From Qipengyuania vesicularis (lineage in GTDB: Bacteria > Pseudomonadota > Alphaproteobacteria > Sphingomonadales > Sphingomonadaceae), in contig NZ_JAIGNJ010000004.1 in NCBI RefSeq assembly GCF_019711415.1, forward strand, positions 186,001 through 250,000: 64,000 nt of DNA, written 5' to 3'. The notes beneath the pieces were generated by a model that saw only the letters and a list, made by a program, of their open reading frames with translations, searched no databases and was not told where the DNA came from. The number at the start of each line of letters is the position of its first letter. Position 1 is the stretch's first letter. The translations under genes were made by a program, and so were the position numbers. Below, in pieces: positions 18,443 to 27,440 of this stretch.

Positions 18443-21400
18443 ATGGCACAAATCAACGGCACTTCGGGCAACGATAATCTTCAGGACACGGCGGAAAACG
18501 ACGTCGTTCTTGCGGGCGCGGGCAATGACGGTTTTTCAAGTTCGCAAGGTAATGACGTTGCCTATGGCGAAGGGGGCAATGACACTCTCAATTCCTACGC
18601 CGGAAACGACCAGATGTTCGGTGGCGGCGGTGTCGATACTCTCTACGCCCTGCGCTATTCATACGACCCTGTAAGCACCGTCCTGCTGAATGGCGGCGGG
18701 GACGACGATTTTCTCGAAGCCAACATCAGCAATGGATCGACCGTCACGCTGTTGGGCGGATCGGGGAACGACTCTTTCTTCGCCTCGGGCTGGGAAGGAA
18801 CCTACATTGCCGATGGCGGTGACGGCGACGACGAGTTTTGGATCGCTCTCGACGGGCTGGTCTATACTTTGACGATGGGTGCGGGATCGGACCTCGTCCG
18901 GATTTCGGGGCCCGGCGGGTATGATCTGGCCGACCTGATCACCATCACCGATTTCGCGACCGGCGCTGGGGGCGATGCGGTCGAGCTGCGTGATTTCCTC
19001 GAAATGACTTTGGGTTCGTCGGAAGCCAATCCCTTCGTCAATGGCACCCTGCGCCTGACGCAGAGCGGCGCCCATACATTGCTCGAGATTGACCAGTTCG
19101 GCGACGACAACTGGGTCACTTTCATCAACTTCGAGAATACGCAAGTCGGCGACTTTACCTATCACAATCTCGGATACACGCCCGACGGATCGCCCATTCC
19201 CGGCGAAACCTGGGTCGGGACCGAAGGTGACGATGTCCGCCAGGGTACCGACTATAACGACGACCTCAGCGGCTTGGGCGGAAACGACATCATCGGCGGC
19301 GGACTTGGCGATGATCTGATCCTCGGCGGTGCCGGGAACGACACGCTCTATGGCGAGCAGGGTGACGACGTCATCTATGGCGAAGGCGGCGATGACACCA
19401 TCGATGTCGGCTCGGGCAACAACACCGCTTATGGCGGGGGCGGTAACGACGCGCTCACGGTGGAGCATGGCATCAACGACTGGCTGACCACCGCAACGCG
19501 TCTTGAAGGCGGCGACGGTGACGATACGCTGACGGCAAAGATCAACGGCTCCTCCACCGCGGAACTAATCGGCGGGGCCGGAGAAGATCACTTCATCGTC
19601 GATGGCGAATCCGGATCCGTAACCGTCGACGGCGGCGCAGACGACGATTTGGTCGAAGTCCGGGTGGAAGGCGCTTCGACGACCGTGACGCTCGGCGGCG
19701 GCGTGGATACGCTGCGCCTGACGGGTCCGGTTTTCGGGAATTTCCAGGGGGTCATAGTCACGGACTTTGTTGCCGGCGATGCGGGCGACATCATCGACTT
19801 CTCGCCGCTCTACAGCGAGCTGAGCTACAATTGGGACGGGATCAGCAATCCGTTCCGAGGCGGTTACCTGCGACTGGTGCAGGTCGGCAACGATACTCGG
19901 CTCCAATACAGCCAGGGCGGTGCAGCCAATCCCGACATGTATTTCGATCTTGTCATTTTCCAGAATACGCAGGTCGGCGACTTCACAACCTATAACTTCG
20001 GCTTCCCGCCCGACGGCAGCTATCCGCCGGGCGTCAGCTGGACCGGCACTAATGGTCCCGATGTCTTCGACGGGACTGCCGGAAGCGATGTCGTGACCGC
20101 GCTGGGTGGTGACGACACGATCCGCACCTTCGATGGCGATGACGTCATCTATGCCGGTGGCGGCAATGACATCATCACTTCGGGCGATGGCGCGGATACG
20201 GTCTATGGCGGTGGCGGCGACGACACGATCGACGACTATGGCAATGGCGTCGGCGATGACTTCGTCGACGGCGGCGAAGGCAACGATACGATCACCATCA
20301 TCCACGGGATCAAGGCCGGACTCGACGAGGAGCTGACCGTCTATCTCGGCGGCGGCAACGATACGCTCTACATCTACCAGTCGCAGTCGGACTGGAACTT
20401 CGTCTACGCAGGCGATGGCAATGATTACATCTGGTATACGGGCGCTGCCGGGAGCGTCTCCATGGATGGCGGCACCGGGGACGACACGTTCGAAATCCTG
20501 CTCTGGGGCCCCAGCTACGAGATCACGCTCGGCAGCGGCCAGGATCTCGTGAATATCGGCTACCAGATCAACCAGAACTTCCTTGCCGACAATCTGGTGA
20601 TCACCGATTTCGTGGTCGGCAATGCGGGCGACAGGCTGCTGTTCGGAGACATCCTGCCGAATTTCGGCGGCTTCCTCTGGAACCCATTCTACGACCAGCG
20701 CGTCCGCCTCGTGCAGGATGGCGACAATGCCCTCCTGCAGATCGACCGCTATGGCGGCGGCAACCACATCACCATTGCCGTGCTTCAGGGCGTCGACATC
20801 GGCGAGTTCACCGGCAACTACAATCTCGGCTGGGACCCTGGCACGCAGAGCTTTTACGGGACTACCGGCGTCGACAATCTCGCCGGCCTGTGGGGCAACA
20901 ACTCCATGTTCGGCTACGAGGGCGACGACATCCTCGACGGGCGGGCAGGTGACGACACGCTCGATGGCGGGATCGGCAACGACAATCTGCTCGGCGCCAA
21001 GGGCAACGACACGCTTCTCGGCGGTGAAGGCGACGACCTGCTCGATGGCGGGCGCGGCGACGACACGCTGTTCGGCGGCGCAGGCAACGACAAGCTCGTC
21101 AGTTGGAGAGGCCTCAATACCTTCCATGGCGGCGATGGTGACGACCTGATTGTCGGCGGCGAGGACAAGGACGTCGCCTATGGCGGAGCGGGCGTGGACA
21201 CCCTTCGCGGCCATACCGGTGACGACGAACTCCATGGCGGCGACGACAACGATATCCTCGCCGGCAGCTGGGGCAACGACTTCCTCTATGGCGACGCGGG
21301 CAATGACTATGTCACCGGCCAGGGCGGCAACGACGTAATCTATGGCGGCCTCGGCAATGACAAGCTGCTTGGCGAAGACGGTGCCGACACGATCGTCGGC

Positions 21401-22492
21401 GATGCCGGGGGCGACGATATCGACGGTGGTGGCGGCAATGACTGGCTCCAGGGCAGCGACGGGCACGACACCATCACGGGTGGAACCGGCTTCGACCTGC
21501 TGTTTGGCGGCAATGGGGATGATGATCTCGACGGCGGCTATGGCGACGACGAATTGCGCGGCGATGCCGGCTTCGACGTCCTGAGCGGCGGATTCGGGAA
21601 CGACCAGCTATGGGGCGGCGACGATGCCGACGACCTCTATGGCGATGACGGGAACGACATCCTGCGCGGCGAGGGCGGCGACGACCTCATTTTCGGCGGC
21701 CTTGGCCTCGACCAGATCTATGGCGGGGACGGCGACGACGATATCGAAGGGGAGGATGGCGACGATTTCATCGACGGCGGCAATGGCTCCGATCTCATCC
21801 TCGGCGGCGCGGGCTACGACGCGATCCTGGCCGGCGCGGGCGATGACACCGTTTATGGCGGCGCCGATCTCGACGACATCTTCGGCAATGACGGAAACGA
21901 CTTCCTTTATGGCGAAGGCGGGGAGGACCTGCTGTCGGGCGGTGAGGGCAACGATCGCCTCGAGGGCGGCGATGCCGACGACGTGCTGATCGGTGGTAGC
22001 GGCAATGATATCCTGATCGGCGGCGCGGGCGTCGATGTGCTGACCGGCGGTCTGGGCAGTGACACGCTGACGGGCGGTGCCGGGATCGACGTGTTCGTGT
22101 TCGATACTTCCCCCGGCGTGGGCAATGCCGACACGATCACCGATTTCAATGCGGCCGAGGACGGGATTGTTCTCGAGCTGTCCATATTCACCGGGATCGA
22201 CGGCGAGGGCGTCCTGTTCGACAGCGAGTTCCACACGGGCTCTGCGGCAGCTGACGCGGCTGACCGGATCATCTACAACAGCGCGACCGGCGAGATCTTC
22301 TACGATAGCGACGGAACCGGCGCGAGTGCGCAGGTGCTTGTCGCAACTGTCACGCCGGGCACGAACCTGTCGGCCGCCAATTTCGAGGCGTATTTCCTCC
22401 AGAATGCGGCGCAGAATCCCGGTGGCGACAGCTTGGGCCAGTTGCAGGCCGGTGATCTCCACACGATAGGTGCCGATATCTTCATCGCCTGA
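18443..22492 (+). CDS. Giant RTX (hemolysin-type Ca-binding) secreted protein 1
   Basis: A 1349-residue acidic, Gly/Asp-rich protein with many GGxGxDxLx nonapeptides forming Ca-binding beta-rolls. The first 820 or so residues hold three copies of a 275-residue module. Each has RTX repeats, a TDFxxGxxGD strand, an NPF...RLxQxG segment (NPF at 196, 469, 747) and an FxNTxVGDF strand. A long canonical RTX block follows to about residue 1215. The C-terminal 130 residues (FVFDT, TDFN, SATGEIFYDSDGTG, NFEAYFL) match type I secretion tails. No signal peptide. No T1SS genes are in the window. An adhesin or matrix role is inferred; no enzymatic domain was recognised. Confidence 0.9.
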   Translation: MAQINGTSGNDNLQDTAENDVVLAGAGNDGFSSSQGNDVAYGEGGNDTLNSYAGNDQMFGGGGVDTLYALRYSYDPVSTVLLNGGGDDDFLEANISNGSTVTLLGGSGNDSFFASGWEGTYIADGGDGDDEFWIALDGLVYTLTMGAGSDLVRISGPGGYDLADLITITDFATGAGGDAVELRDFLEMTLGSSEANPFVNGTLRLTQSGAHTLLEIDQFGDDNWVTFINFENTQVGDFTYHNLGYTPDGSPIPGETWVGTEGDDVRQGTDYNDDLSGLGGNDIIGGGLGDDLILGGAGNDTLYGEQGDDVIYGEGGDDTIDVGSGNNTAYGGGGNDALTVEHGINDWLTTATRLEGGDGDDTLTAKINGSSTAELIGGAGEDHFIVDGESGSVTVDGGADDDLVEVRVEGASTTVTLGGGVDTLRLTGPVFGNFQGVIVTDFVAGDAGDIIDFSPLYSELSYNWDGISNPFRGGYLRLVQVGNDTRLQYSQGGAANPDMYFDLVIFQNTQVGDFTTYNFGFPPDGSYPPGVSWTGTNGPDVFDGTAGSDVVTALGGDDTIRTFDGDDVIYAGGGNDIITSGDGADTVYGGGGDDTIDDYGNGVGDDFVDGGEGNDTITIIHGIKAGLDEELTVYLGGGNDTLYIYQSQSDWNFVYAGDGNDYIWYTGAAGSVSMDGGTGDDTFEILLWGPSYEITLGSGQDLVNIGYQINQNFLADNLVITDFVVGNAGDRLLFGDILPNFGGFLWNPFYDQRVRLVQDGDNALLQIDRYGGGNHITIAVLQGVDIGEFTGNYNLGWDPGTQSFYGTTGVDNLAGLWGNNSMFGYEGDDILDGRAGDDTLDGGIGNDNLLGAKGNDTLLGGEGDDLLDGGRGDDTLFGGAGNDKLVSWRGLNTFHGGDGDDLIVGGEDKDVAYGGAGVDTLRGHTGDDELHGGDDNDILAGSWGNDFLYGDAGNDYVTGQGGNDVIYGGLGNDKLLGEDGADTIVGDAGGDDIDGGGGNDWLQGSDGHDTITGGTGFDLLFGGNGDDDLDGGYGDDELRGDAGFDVLSGGFGNDQLWGGDDADDLYGDDGNDILRGEGGDDLIFGGLGLDQIYGGDGDDDIEGEDGDDFIDGGNGSDLILGGAGYDAILAGAGDDTVYGGADLDDIFGNDGNDFLYGEGGEDLLSGGEGNDRLEGGDADDVLIGGSGNDILIGGAGVDVLTGGLGSDTLTGGAGIDVFVFDTSPGVGNADTITDFNAAEDGIVLELSIFTGIDGEGVLFDSEFHTGSAAADAADRIIYNSATGEIFYDSDGTGASAQVLVATVTPGTNLSAANFEAYFLQNAAQNPGGDSLGQLQAGDLHTIGADIFIA

Positions 22493-22638
22493 TTGGCCGA
22501 TATTTACTGTCAAATGACAATGCGCGCGTGGCTATTTTGCAGCACCGGGCGAGTTTTCGTCACCGCTTCACTTAGGGTATCGACAAGTGATGCGGGGCTA
22601 TTAGAGATAATTCGGTAATTTTTTAGGGGTCGCATATC

Positions 22639-25600
22639 ATGCCAATCATCAACGGTACTTCGGGTGACGACAATCCGGATGACACGCCAGGTGACGATAC
22701 CGTCTACCTCATGGCGGGCGACGATTTTTTCACCAGCAATTCGGGGAACGACACCGTCTATGGCGGGGGAGGGGCGGATTATCTTTCGTCCTACGCAGGC
22801 GGAAACACCCAGCTCTTCGGCGATGACGGCAACGACACCCTGAATGTCGAGCGTGTCTACTATCATCCCGATGTCACAATCCTCGCCGACGGCGGCGATG
22901 GAGATGACCATATCAACGTCAATCTCACAAATCGCTCCGTGGTCACTGCACTTGGCGGTGCGGGCAACGATACGTTCAATTTCGACGGCGGGGGTAGTGG
23001 CGCCAACCAGCTGTTCGCCGACGGAGGAACCGGTAACGACAGATTCAATCTCGAACTCGAAGGTCAGCATTACCAGCTGACCCTTGGCCTCGGTCAGGAC
23101 ACGGTTTTCCTGACCAACGGCTATGGTTCAAGCGTCTTCGAGAACAAGGTTACGATTCTCGATCTCGAGCTTGGCGCCACAGGCGATCGGATCGATTTCA
23201 ATACGGTCCTTGCGCAGGTGAGCGGATGGAACGGTTTCGATAACCCCTTCGTCGAGGGTTATGTCAGGCTGCTCCAGTCGGGCAATGACGCATTCCTGCA
23301 GGTCGATAGCAACCTCGATGACAATTGGGTCACGATGGTCATCCTTAGAGATGTCGATTCGAGCAGCCTCACCTACCACAACCTGGGCTGGACGCTGGAC
23401 GGGTCGGGAGTTCCCGGTGAGACATGGAATGGCACGGAGAACGCAGACTACTATCAGGCAGGTGATTTCGACGATACGCTAAGCGGGCTTGGCGGCGATG
23501 ACACACTGTTCGGCGGTGTCGGCGACGACAACATCCTTGGTGGAGCCGGCAACGATCAGCTCGATGGCGGCGAAGGCGACGACACGATCTACGGTGAAGG
23601 CGGTAACGACCTCATCGAGACGCAGATCGGCAATGACCTCGCTTACGGCGGTGGCGGCAACGATACGCTGATCATGGATCATGGCTTCTATATGGAGCAG
23701 GATTTCGACTCCACGCTCGACGGTGGGGATGGTGACGATACGCTGGTCGCCGAGTTCAACGGAACCAGCACGGTCACAATGCTGGGTGGTGAAGGGGCCG
23801 ACACGATCTCGCTCAGCACCAGCAGCGCGGGCACGGCGATCATCGACGCTGGCGCCGGGAATGATGATGTCACCTTGAATCTGCTGGGCTCGCGAACCGT
23901 GACGCTGGGCCTCGGGAGCGATGTGCTGCACATCGCGGAGGGGGAACCCAGCGCCTATTTTTCGACACCCGTTCTCGTCACCGATTTCGACACTTCGGCC
24001 GGGGGTGACACGCTCGACCTGTCAGAGCTCTGGGACATTATCCGCGCGGCAGGCGACAAGCCCGAAAACCCCTTCCGGGGCGGGTACATGCGGCTGGTCC
24101 AGGATGGGGCCGATACGCACCTCCAGTACAGCCCGGACGGTGCGGCCACGCCCAATGCCTATTTCACCTTCCTCATTTTCCAGAACACCGACATCGGTGA
24201 CTTCAACTACGACAATCTCGGCCACAATCCCGACGGCAGCGAACCGCTGGGAGAGGACTGGACCGGGACCGCAGGCAACGACAGCTACCAGGGCACCTTC
24301 GGCACCGACACGATCAATGCGCTGGGCGGTAACGACACGATCTACGGACTCGGCTCGAGCGATACGATCTACGGTGGCGACGGCGACGACTGGATCGACG
24401 GCGGAGAGGGCGCCGATCTTCTCTATGGCGGCGCTGGCAACGACTACATCCGCGATTACAGCAATGGCTACGGGGATGACTTCGTCGATGCAGGCGATGG
24501 CAACGACACCGTCCATATCCAGCACTACATTTCCGGCCCCGACGAAAACCTGTTTGTCAACCTGGGTGCCGGCAACGACACCCTGACCGTCGATTCATGG
24601 ACGCCGCGTTCCTTCGTCTATGCGGGCGGAGGTGACGACAGCATTCTCTTCAGCGGGCGCGAAGGCTTCGCCGATATCTATGCCGGCGGCGGCAATGACG
24701 ACATCCGTGTCATCCTATGGGGCGGCAGCTATCGCCTTACGCTCGGTGCGGGCCAGGACCTGATCACGATCTCCAATCAGCTCGAGTTCGACGCGATCGC
24801 CGATAACCTCGTGGTGACCGATTTCCAGGTCGGCATCATGGGCGACCGGATCGATTTCTCGGAATTCCTGTCCAACACATACATCGGTCTGGCCGCCTGG
24901 AACCCGTTCTACGACCAGCGCGTGCGGCTGGTGCAGGACGGGGCGGACGCAGTTCTAAAGATCAACTGGGGTCTTTCGGAAGACTACATCACGATCGCCG
25001 TGTTCGAGAATGTCGACATCGGCACGATCTCGGGCCGCTACAATTTCGGCGCGGACCCCGGCACCCTGACCTTCACCGGAACTGCTGCAGCCGACAATCT
25101 GGTGGGCCTGTGGGGCAACAACACCATGACCGGGGCGGAGGGCGACGACACGCTCGACGGCCGCGGCGGTGACGACACACTCGACGGCGGGATCGGCAAC
25201 GACAATTTGCTCGGCGCCAAGGGCAACGACATCCTCAAGGGCGGCGACGGCGACGATTTGCTCGACGGCGGACGCGACGACGACATGCTGTTCGGCGGCG
25301 CCGGCAATGACAAGCTCGTCAGCTGGAAGGGCTTCAACACCTTCGACGGCGGCGAGGGTGACGATCTCATCGTCGGCGGTGAGGACAAGGACATCGCTTA
25401 TGGCGGCGCGGGCAACGATACGCTGCGCGGCCACACTGGCGACGACGAACTCCACGGCGGTGACGACAACGACGTCCTCGCCGGCAGCTGGGGCAACGAC
25501 AACCTCTATGGCGATGACGGCAACGACTATCTCGCCGGCCAGGGCGGCAACGACACGCTCTACGGCGGGCTTGGTCACGACAAGCTGCTAGGCGGCGACA

Positions 25601-26280
25601 GTGTCGATACGATCTACGGCGAATCCGGCGGTGACGATATCGACGGCGGCGGCGGCGACGATGTCCTGTTCGGCGGAGATGGGCACGACACCATTCAGGG
25701 CGGTACTGGCTTCGACACGGTCGTCGGCGGCTTCGGTGACGACATCCTCTCGGGCGGTTTCGGCTTCGACAGACTGTTCGGGGATGAAGGTGCCGACACG
25801 ATCAATGGCGGTGGCGGTGACGACGTCATCTACGGCGGTCTCGGGGCGGATATCCTGACCGGCGGCAGCGAGTTTGACGACTTCGTATTCGACACTGCGC
25901 TCGGTGGCGGCAATGTCGACACGATCACCGATTTCAGTGTCGTCCAGGACGAGATCATTCTCGATCGGAATATCTTCACCGGGATCGGGTCCTCGGGCAC
26001 GCTCGATGCCGCGGCCTTCCATGCGGGGACCGCTGCAGCCGATGCGAGCGACCGCATCATCTACAACAGCGCGACGGGCGAGATCTTCTACGACAGCGAC
26101 GGTACGGGCGCCGCGGCGCAAGTGCTCTTCGCCACGGTCACGGCCGGCACGAACCTGACCGCCGCCAATTTCGAGGCTTACTTCCTGCAGGGCCAGGCGG
26201 CAGTGCCGGGCGACACTCTGGCGAGCCTGCCACAGGCCGATGACCTGCACGCGCTGGGTAGCGGCCTCTTCGTTCTCTGA
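22639..26280 (+). CDS. Giant RTX secreted protein 2, paralogue of the preceding gene
   Basis: A 1213-residue paralogue with the same start (MPIINGTSGDDN) and architecture: three 275-residue modules (NPF at 202, 477, 755), an RTX block and the same C-terminal secretion-like region (SATGEIFYDSDGTGAAAQVL, NFEAYFL). It is shorter because the RTX block has fewer nonapeptides. The stretch at 25145-25530 is nearly identical at the DNA level to about 20930-21320 of its neighbour, indicating tandem duplication with possible gene conversion. It probably shares a type I exporter encoded elsewhere. A strong terminator follows. Confidence 0.9.
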   Translation: MPIINGTSGDDNPDDTPGDDTVYLMAGDDFFTSNSGNDTVYGGGGADYLSSYAGGNTQLFGDDGNDTLNVERVYYHPDVTILADGGDGDDHINVNLTNRSVVTALGGAGNDTFNFDGGGSGANQLFADGGTGNDRFNLELEGQHYQLTLGLGQDTVFLTNGYGSSVFENKVTILDLELGATGDRIDFNTVLAQVSGWNGFDNPFVEGYVRLLQSGNDAFLQVDSNLDDNWVTMVILRDVDSSSLTYHNLGWTLDGSGVPGETWNGTENADYYQAGDFDDTLSGLGGDDTLFGGVGDDNILGGAGNDQLDGGEGDDTIYGEGGNDLIETQIGNDLAYGGGGNDTLIMDHGFYMEQDFDSTLDGGDGDDTLVAEFNGTSTVTMLGGEGADTISLSTSSAGTAIIDAGAGNDDVTLNLLGSRTVTLGLGSDVLHIAEGEPSAYFSTPVLVTDFDTSAGGDTLDLSELWDIIRAAGDKPENPFRGGYMRLVQDGADTHLQYSPDGAATPNAYFTFLIFQNTDIGDFNYDNLGHNPDGSEPLGEDWTGTAGNDSYQGTFGTDTINALGGNDTIYGLGSSDTIYGGDGDDWIDGGEGADLLYGGAGNDYIRDYSNGYGDDFVDAGDGNDTVHIQHYISGPDENLFVNLGAGNDTLTVDSWTPRSFVYAGGGDDSILFSGREGFADIYAGGGNDDIRVILWGGSYRLTLGAGQDLITISNQLEFDAIADNLVVTDFQVGIMGDRIDFSEFLSNTYIGLAAWNPFYDQRVRLVQDGADAVLKINWGLSEDYITIAVFENVDIGTISGRYNFGADPGTLTFTGTAAADNLVGLWGNNTMTGAEGDDTLDGRGGDDTLDGGIGNDNLLGAKGNDILKGGDGDDLLDGGRDDDMLFGGAGNDKLVSWKGFNTFDGGEGDDLIVGGEDKDIAYGGAGNDTLRGHTGDDELHGGDDNDVLAGSWGNDNLYGDDGNDYLAGQGGNDTLYGGLGHDKLLGGDSVDTIYGESGGDDIDGGGGDDVLFGGDGHDTIQGGTGFDTVVGGFGDDILSGGFGFDRLFGDEGADTINGGGGDDVIYGGLGADILTGGSEFDDFVFDTALGGGNVDTITDFSVVQDEIILDRNIFTGIGSSGTLDAAAFHAGTAAADASDRIIYNSATGEIFYDSDGTGAAAQVLFATVTAGTNLTAANFEAYFLQGQAAVPGDTLASLPQADDLHALGSGLFVL

Positions 26281-26301
26281 CGCCCGGTTGAAACGAAAAG
26301 A

Positions 26302-26331
26302 GGGGCGGAGCTTCGGGTGAAGCTCCGCCCC
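26302..26331. terminator. Strong hairpin terminator between convergent genes
   Basis: A perfect 13-bp stem (GGGGCGGAGCTTC at 26302-26314 with 26319-26331) closes a GGGT loop. The plus-strand tail is TTGGTT and the minus-strand tail is T-rich (TCTTTTCGTTT). It probably terminates both the RTX gene and the convergent repeat-protein gene. Confidence 0.88.
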
Positions 26332-26371
26332 TTGGTTCGGCAGCCGGGACGCTGCGCTGCCGGGAGTCGGG

Positions 26372-27313
26372 TCAGCGGCCGGACGGTGCCTGGACCTCGC
26401 TGGCGGTTTCCACCGTGGTGCCATTCTGGCTCATCTTGCCGCGGGCATTTTCGGGAGCCAGCAATTCATCGGCGGTGGCCACGGTGGTGCCGTTCTGGAC
26501 CAGTCGGGCTTCCTTGGGTTCCGGAGCCAGCACCTCGTCGGCGGTCGCAACCGTCGTACCGTTCTGGACCAGCCGTCCCTCATTCGTTTCCGGCGCCAGT
26601 ACTTCGTCGGCCGTCGCGACGGTAGTTCCGTTCTGCGAGAGCCCGGCGCGGGCCGGCGGCTGGCTGCCGTCGATCACGCGGACATGCCCTCCGCTGCCGG
26701 ATGCTTCAGCTGCCTCCCCCTTCTCGACCTTCCAGCTGGGCTCGACCCCGCCTTCCTCGCCACCTTGAGAGCTGGCTCGGGCCGCCTGGACCGCGGGCAG
26801 CAAGAGGGCTGCTTCGCCTTCTTTTTCGGGTGCCTTGATGTCGTCTGCCGTCGGGACGGTGGTGCCGGGCTCCTGGCGGAAGCCGCCATTGCCCCGCGGC
26901 GCATGGGTCCCGGCGCCGGTTACGATATCGGCCCGACCATCATCGGACGCGGAACGGGCTCCTCTGCGGCTGCGCTGCTGCGATTCGCCGGGTACGCCTT
27001 CCATGTGAATGAAGGGACGGGCCGCGGTCTCCGATCCCTGTCCGCGGCTGCGCTGTGCCGCACCCGAGCGAGCGCTACGTGCCGGGCGTGCTGCAGTCCG
27101 TTCGCGCGCCGCCGGACGCGCAGTCGCACCCTTGCGCTTGCCACTGCGTGCCGGAGCGGCTGCCCGGTCGCTCTGGGCGCGGGCGGTCGGGTTTCCGTCT
27201 TCCGCCGCATCGGCAGGTGCCGGGGCTACCAGCATCAGGGCCGGAACGGTGAGGGCGAGGATGCCTGCCACCGAGAGGCGGCCGGCGGCGTGTTTTCCAA
27301 AGGCTTTCGTCAT
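26372..27313 (-). CDS. Secreted low-complexity protein with C-terminal QNGTTVATADEVLAPE repeats
   Basis: A 313-residue protein of unknown function. A signal peptide (about residues 1-36, ending ADAAE) is followed by a long Ala/Arg/Gly-rich basic region, probably disordered, and then four tandem 23-residue repeats at the C-terminus with core QNGTTVATADEVLAPE. A single degenerate copy (GTTVPTADDIKAPE) lies near the middle. It is divergent from a TetR regulator gene 127 bases away with a phased operator array between them, so repression by that regulator is likely. No homologous family is recognised. Confidence 0.75.
   Translation of the reverse strand: MTKAFGKHAAGRLSVAGILALTVPALMLVAPAPADAAEDGNPTARAQSDRAAAPARSGKRKGATARPAARERTAARPARSARSGAAQRSRGQGSETAARPFIHMEGVPGESQQRSRRGARSASDDGRADIVTGAGTHAPRGNGGFRQEPGTTVPTADDIKAPEKEGEAALLLPAVQAARASSQGGEEGGVEPSWKVEKGEAAEASGSGGHVRVIDGSQPPARAGLSQNGTTVATADEVLAPETNEGRLVQNGTTVATADEVLAPEPKEARLVQNGTTVATADELLAPENARGKMSQNGTTVETASEVQAPSGR
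26375..26641 (-). repeat. 69-bp tandem coding repeats
   Basis: Three full 69-base units and one shorter terminal unit encode the 23-residue repeats of the secreted protein. The core QNGTTVATAD is nearly invariant, while the linker after APE varies (TNEGR, PKEAR, NARGK). The codons used for the core also vary between units. Confidence 0.9.
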
Positions 27314-27372
27314 TTTCAGTCTCCCTGAGTCGTATTTGACGAATCGCCCTATAGGTCTTATTAGAGCAGGGG

Positions 27373-27404
27373 TCTAGAGCAAAAATCTAGACACGAAATC
27401 TAGA
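27373..27404. promoter_or_regulatory. Three TCTAGA palindromes phased at 13 bp
   Basis: TCTAGA occurs at 27373, 27386 and 27399, exactly 13 bases apart, with A-rich spacers (GCAAAAA, CACGAAA). A degenerate fourth unit (TAGAGCA) lies one period upstream at about 27362. The array sits between the divergent repeat-protein and TetR genes, 37 bases before the tetR start. It is a likely operator array for that regulator. Confidence 0.65.
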
Positions 27405-27440
27405 GTGACATTTGGCGAGAGTGGTGCGAAGTGAAATCCC

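Noticed and set aside
19565..22513. Long minus-strand open frames opposite the RTX genes (also at 24955-26424)
   Set aside because: They mirror the Gly/Asp repeat codons of the RTX genes on the other strand and encode Val/Ala-rich low-complexity proteins.
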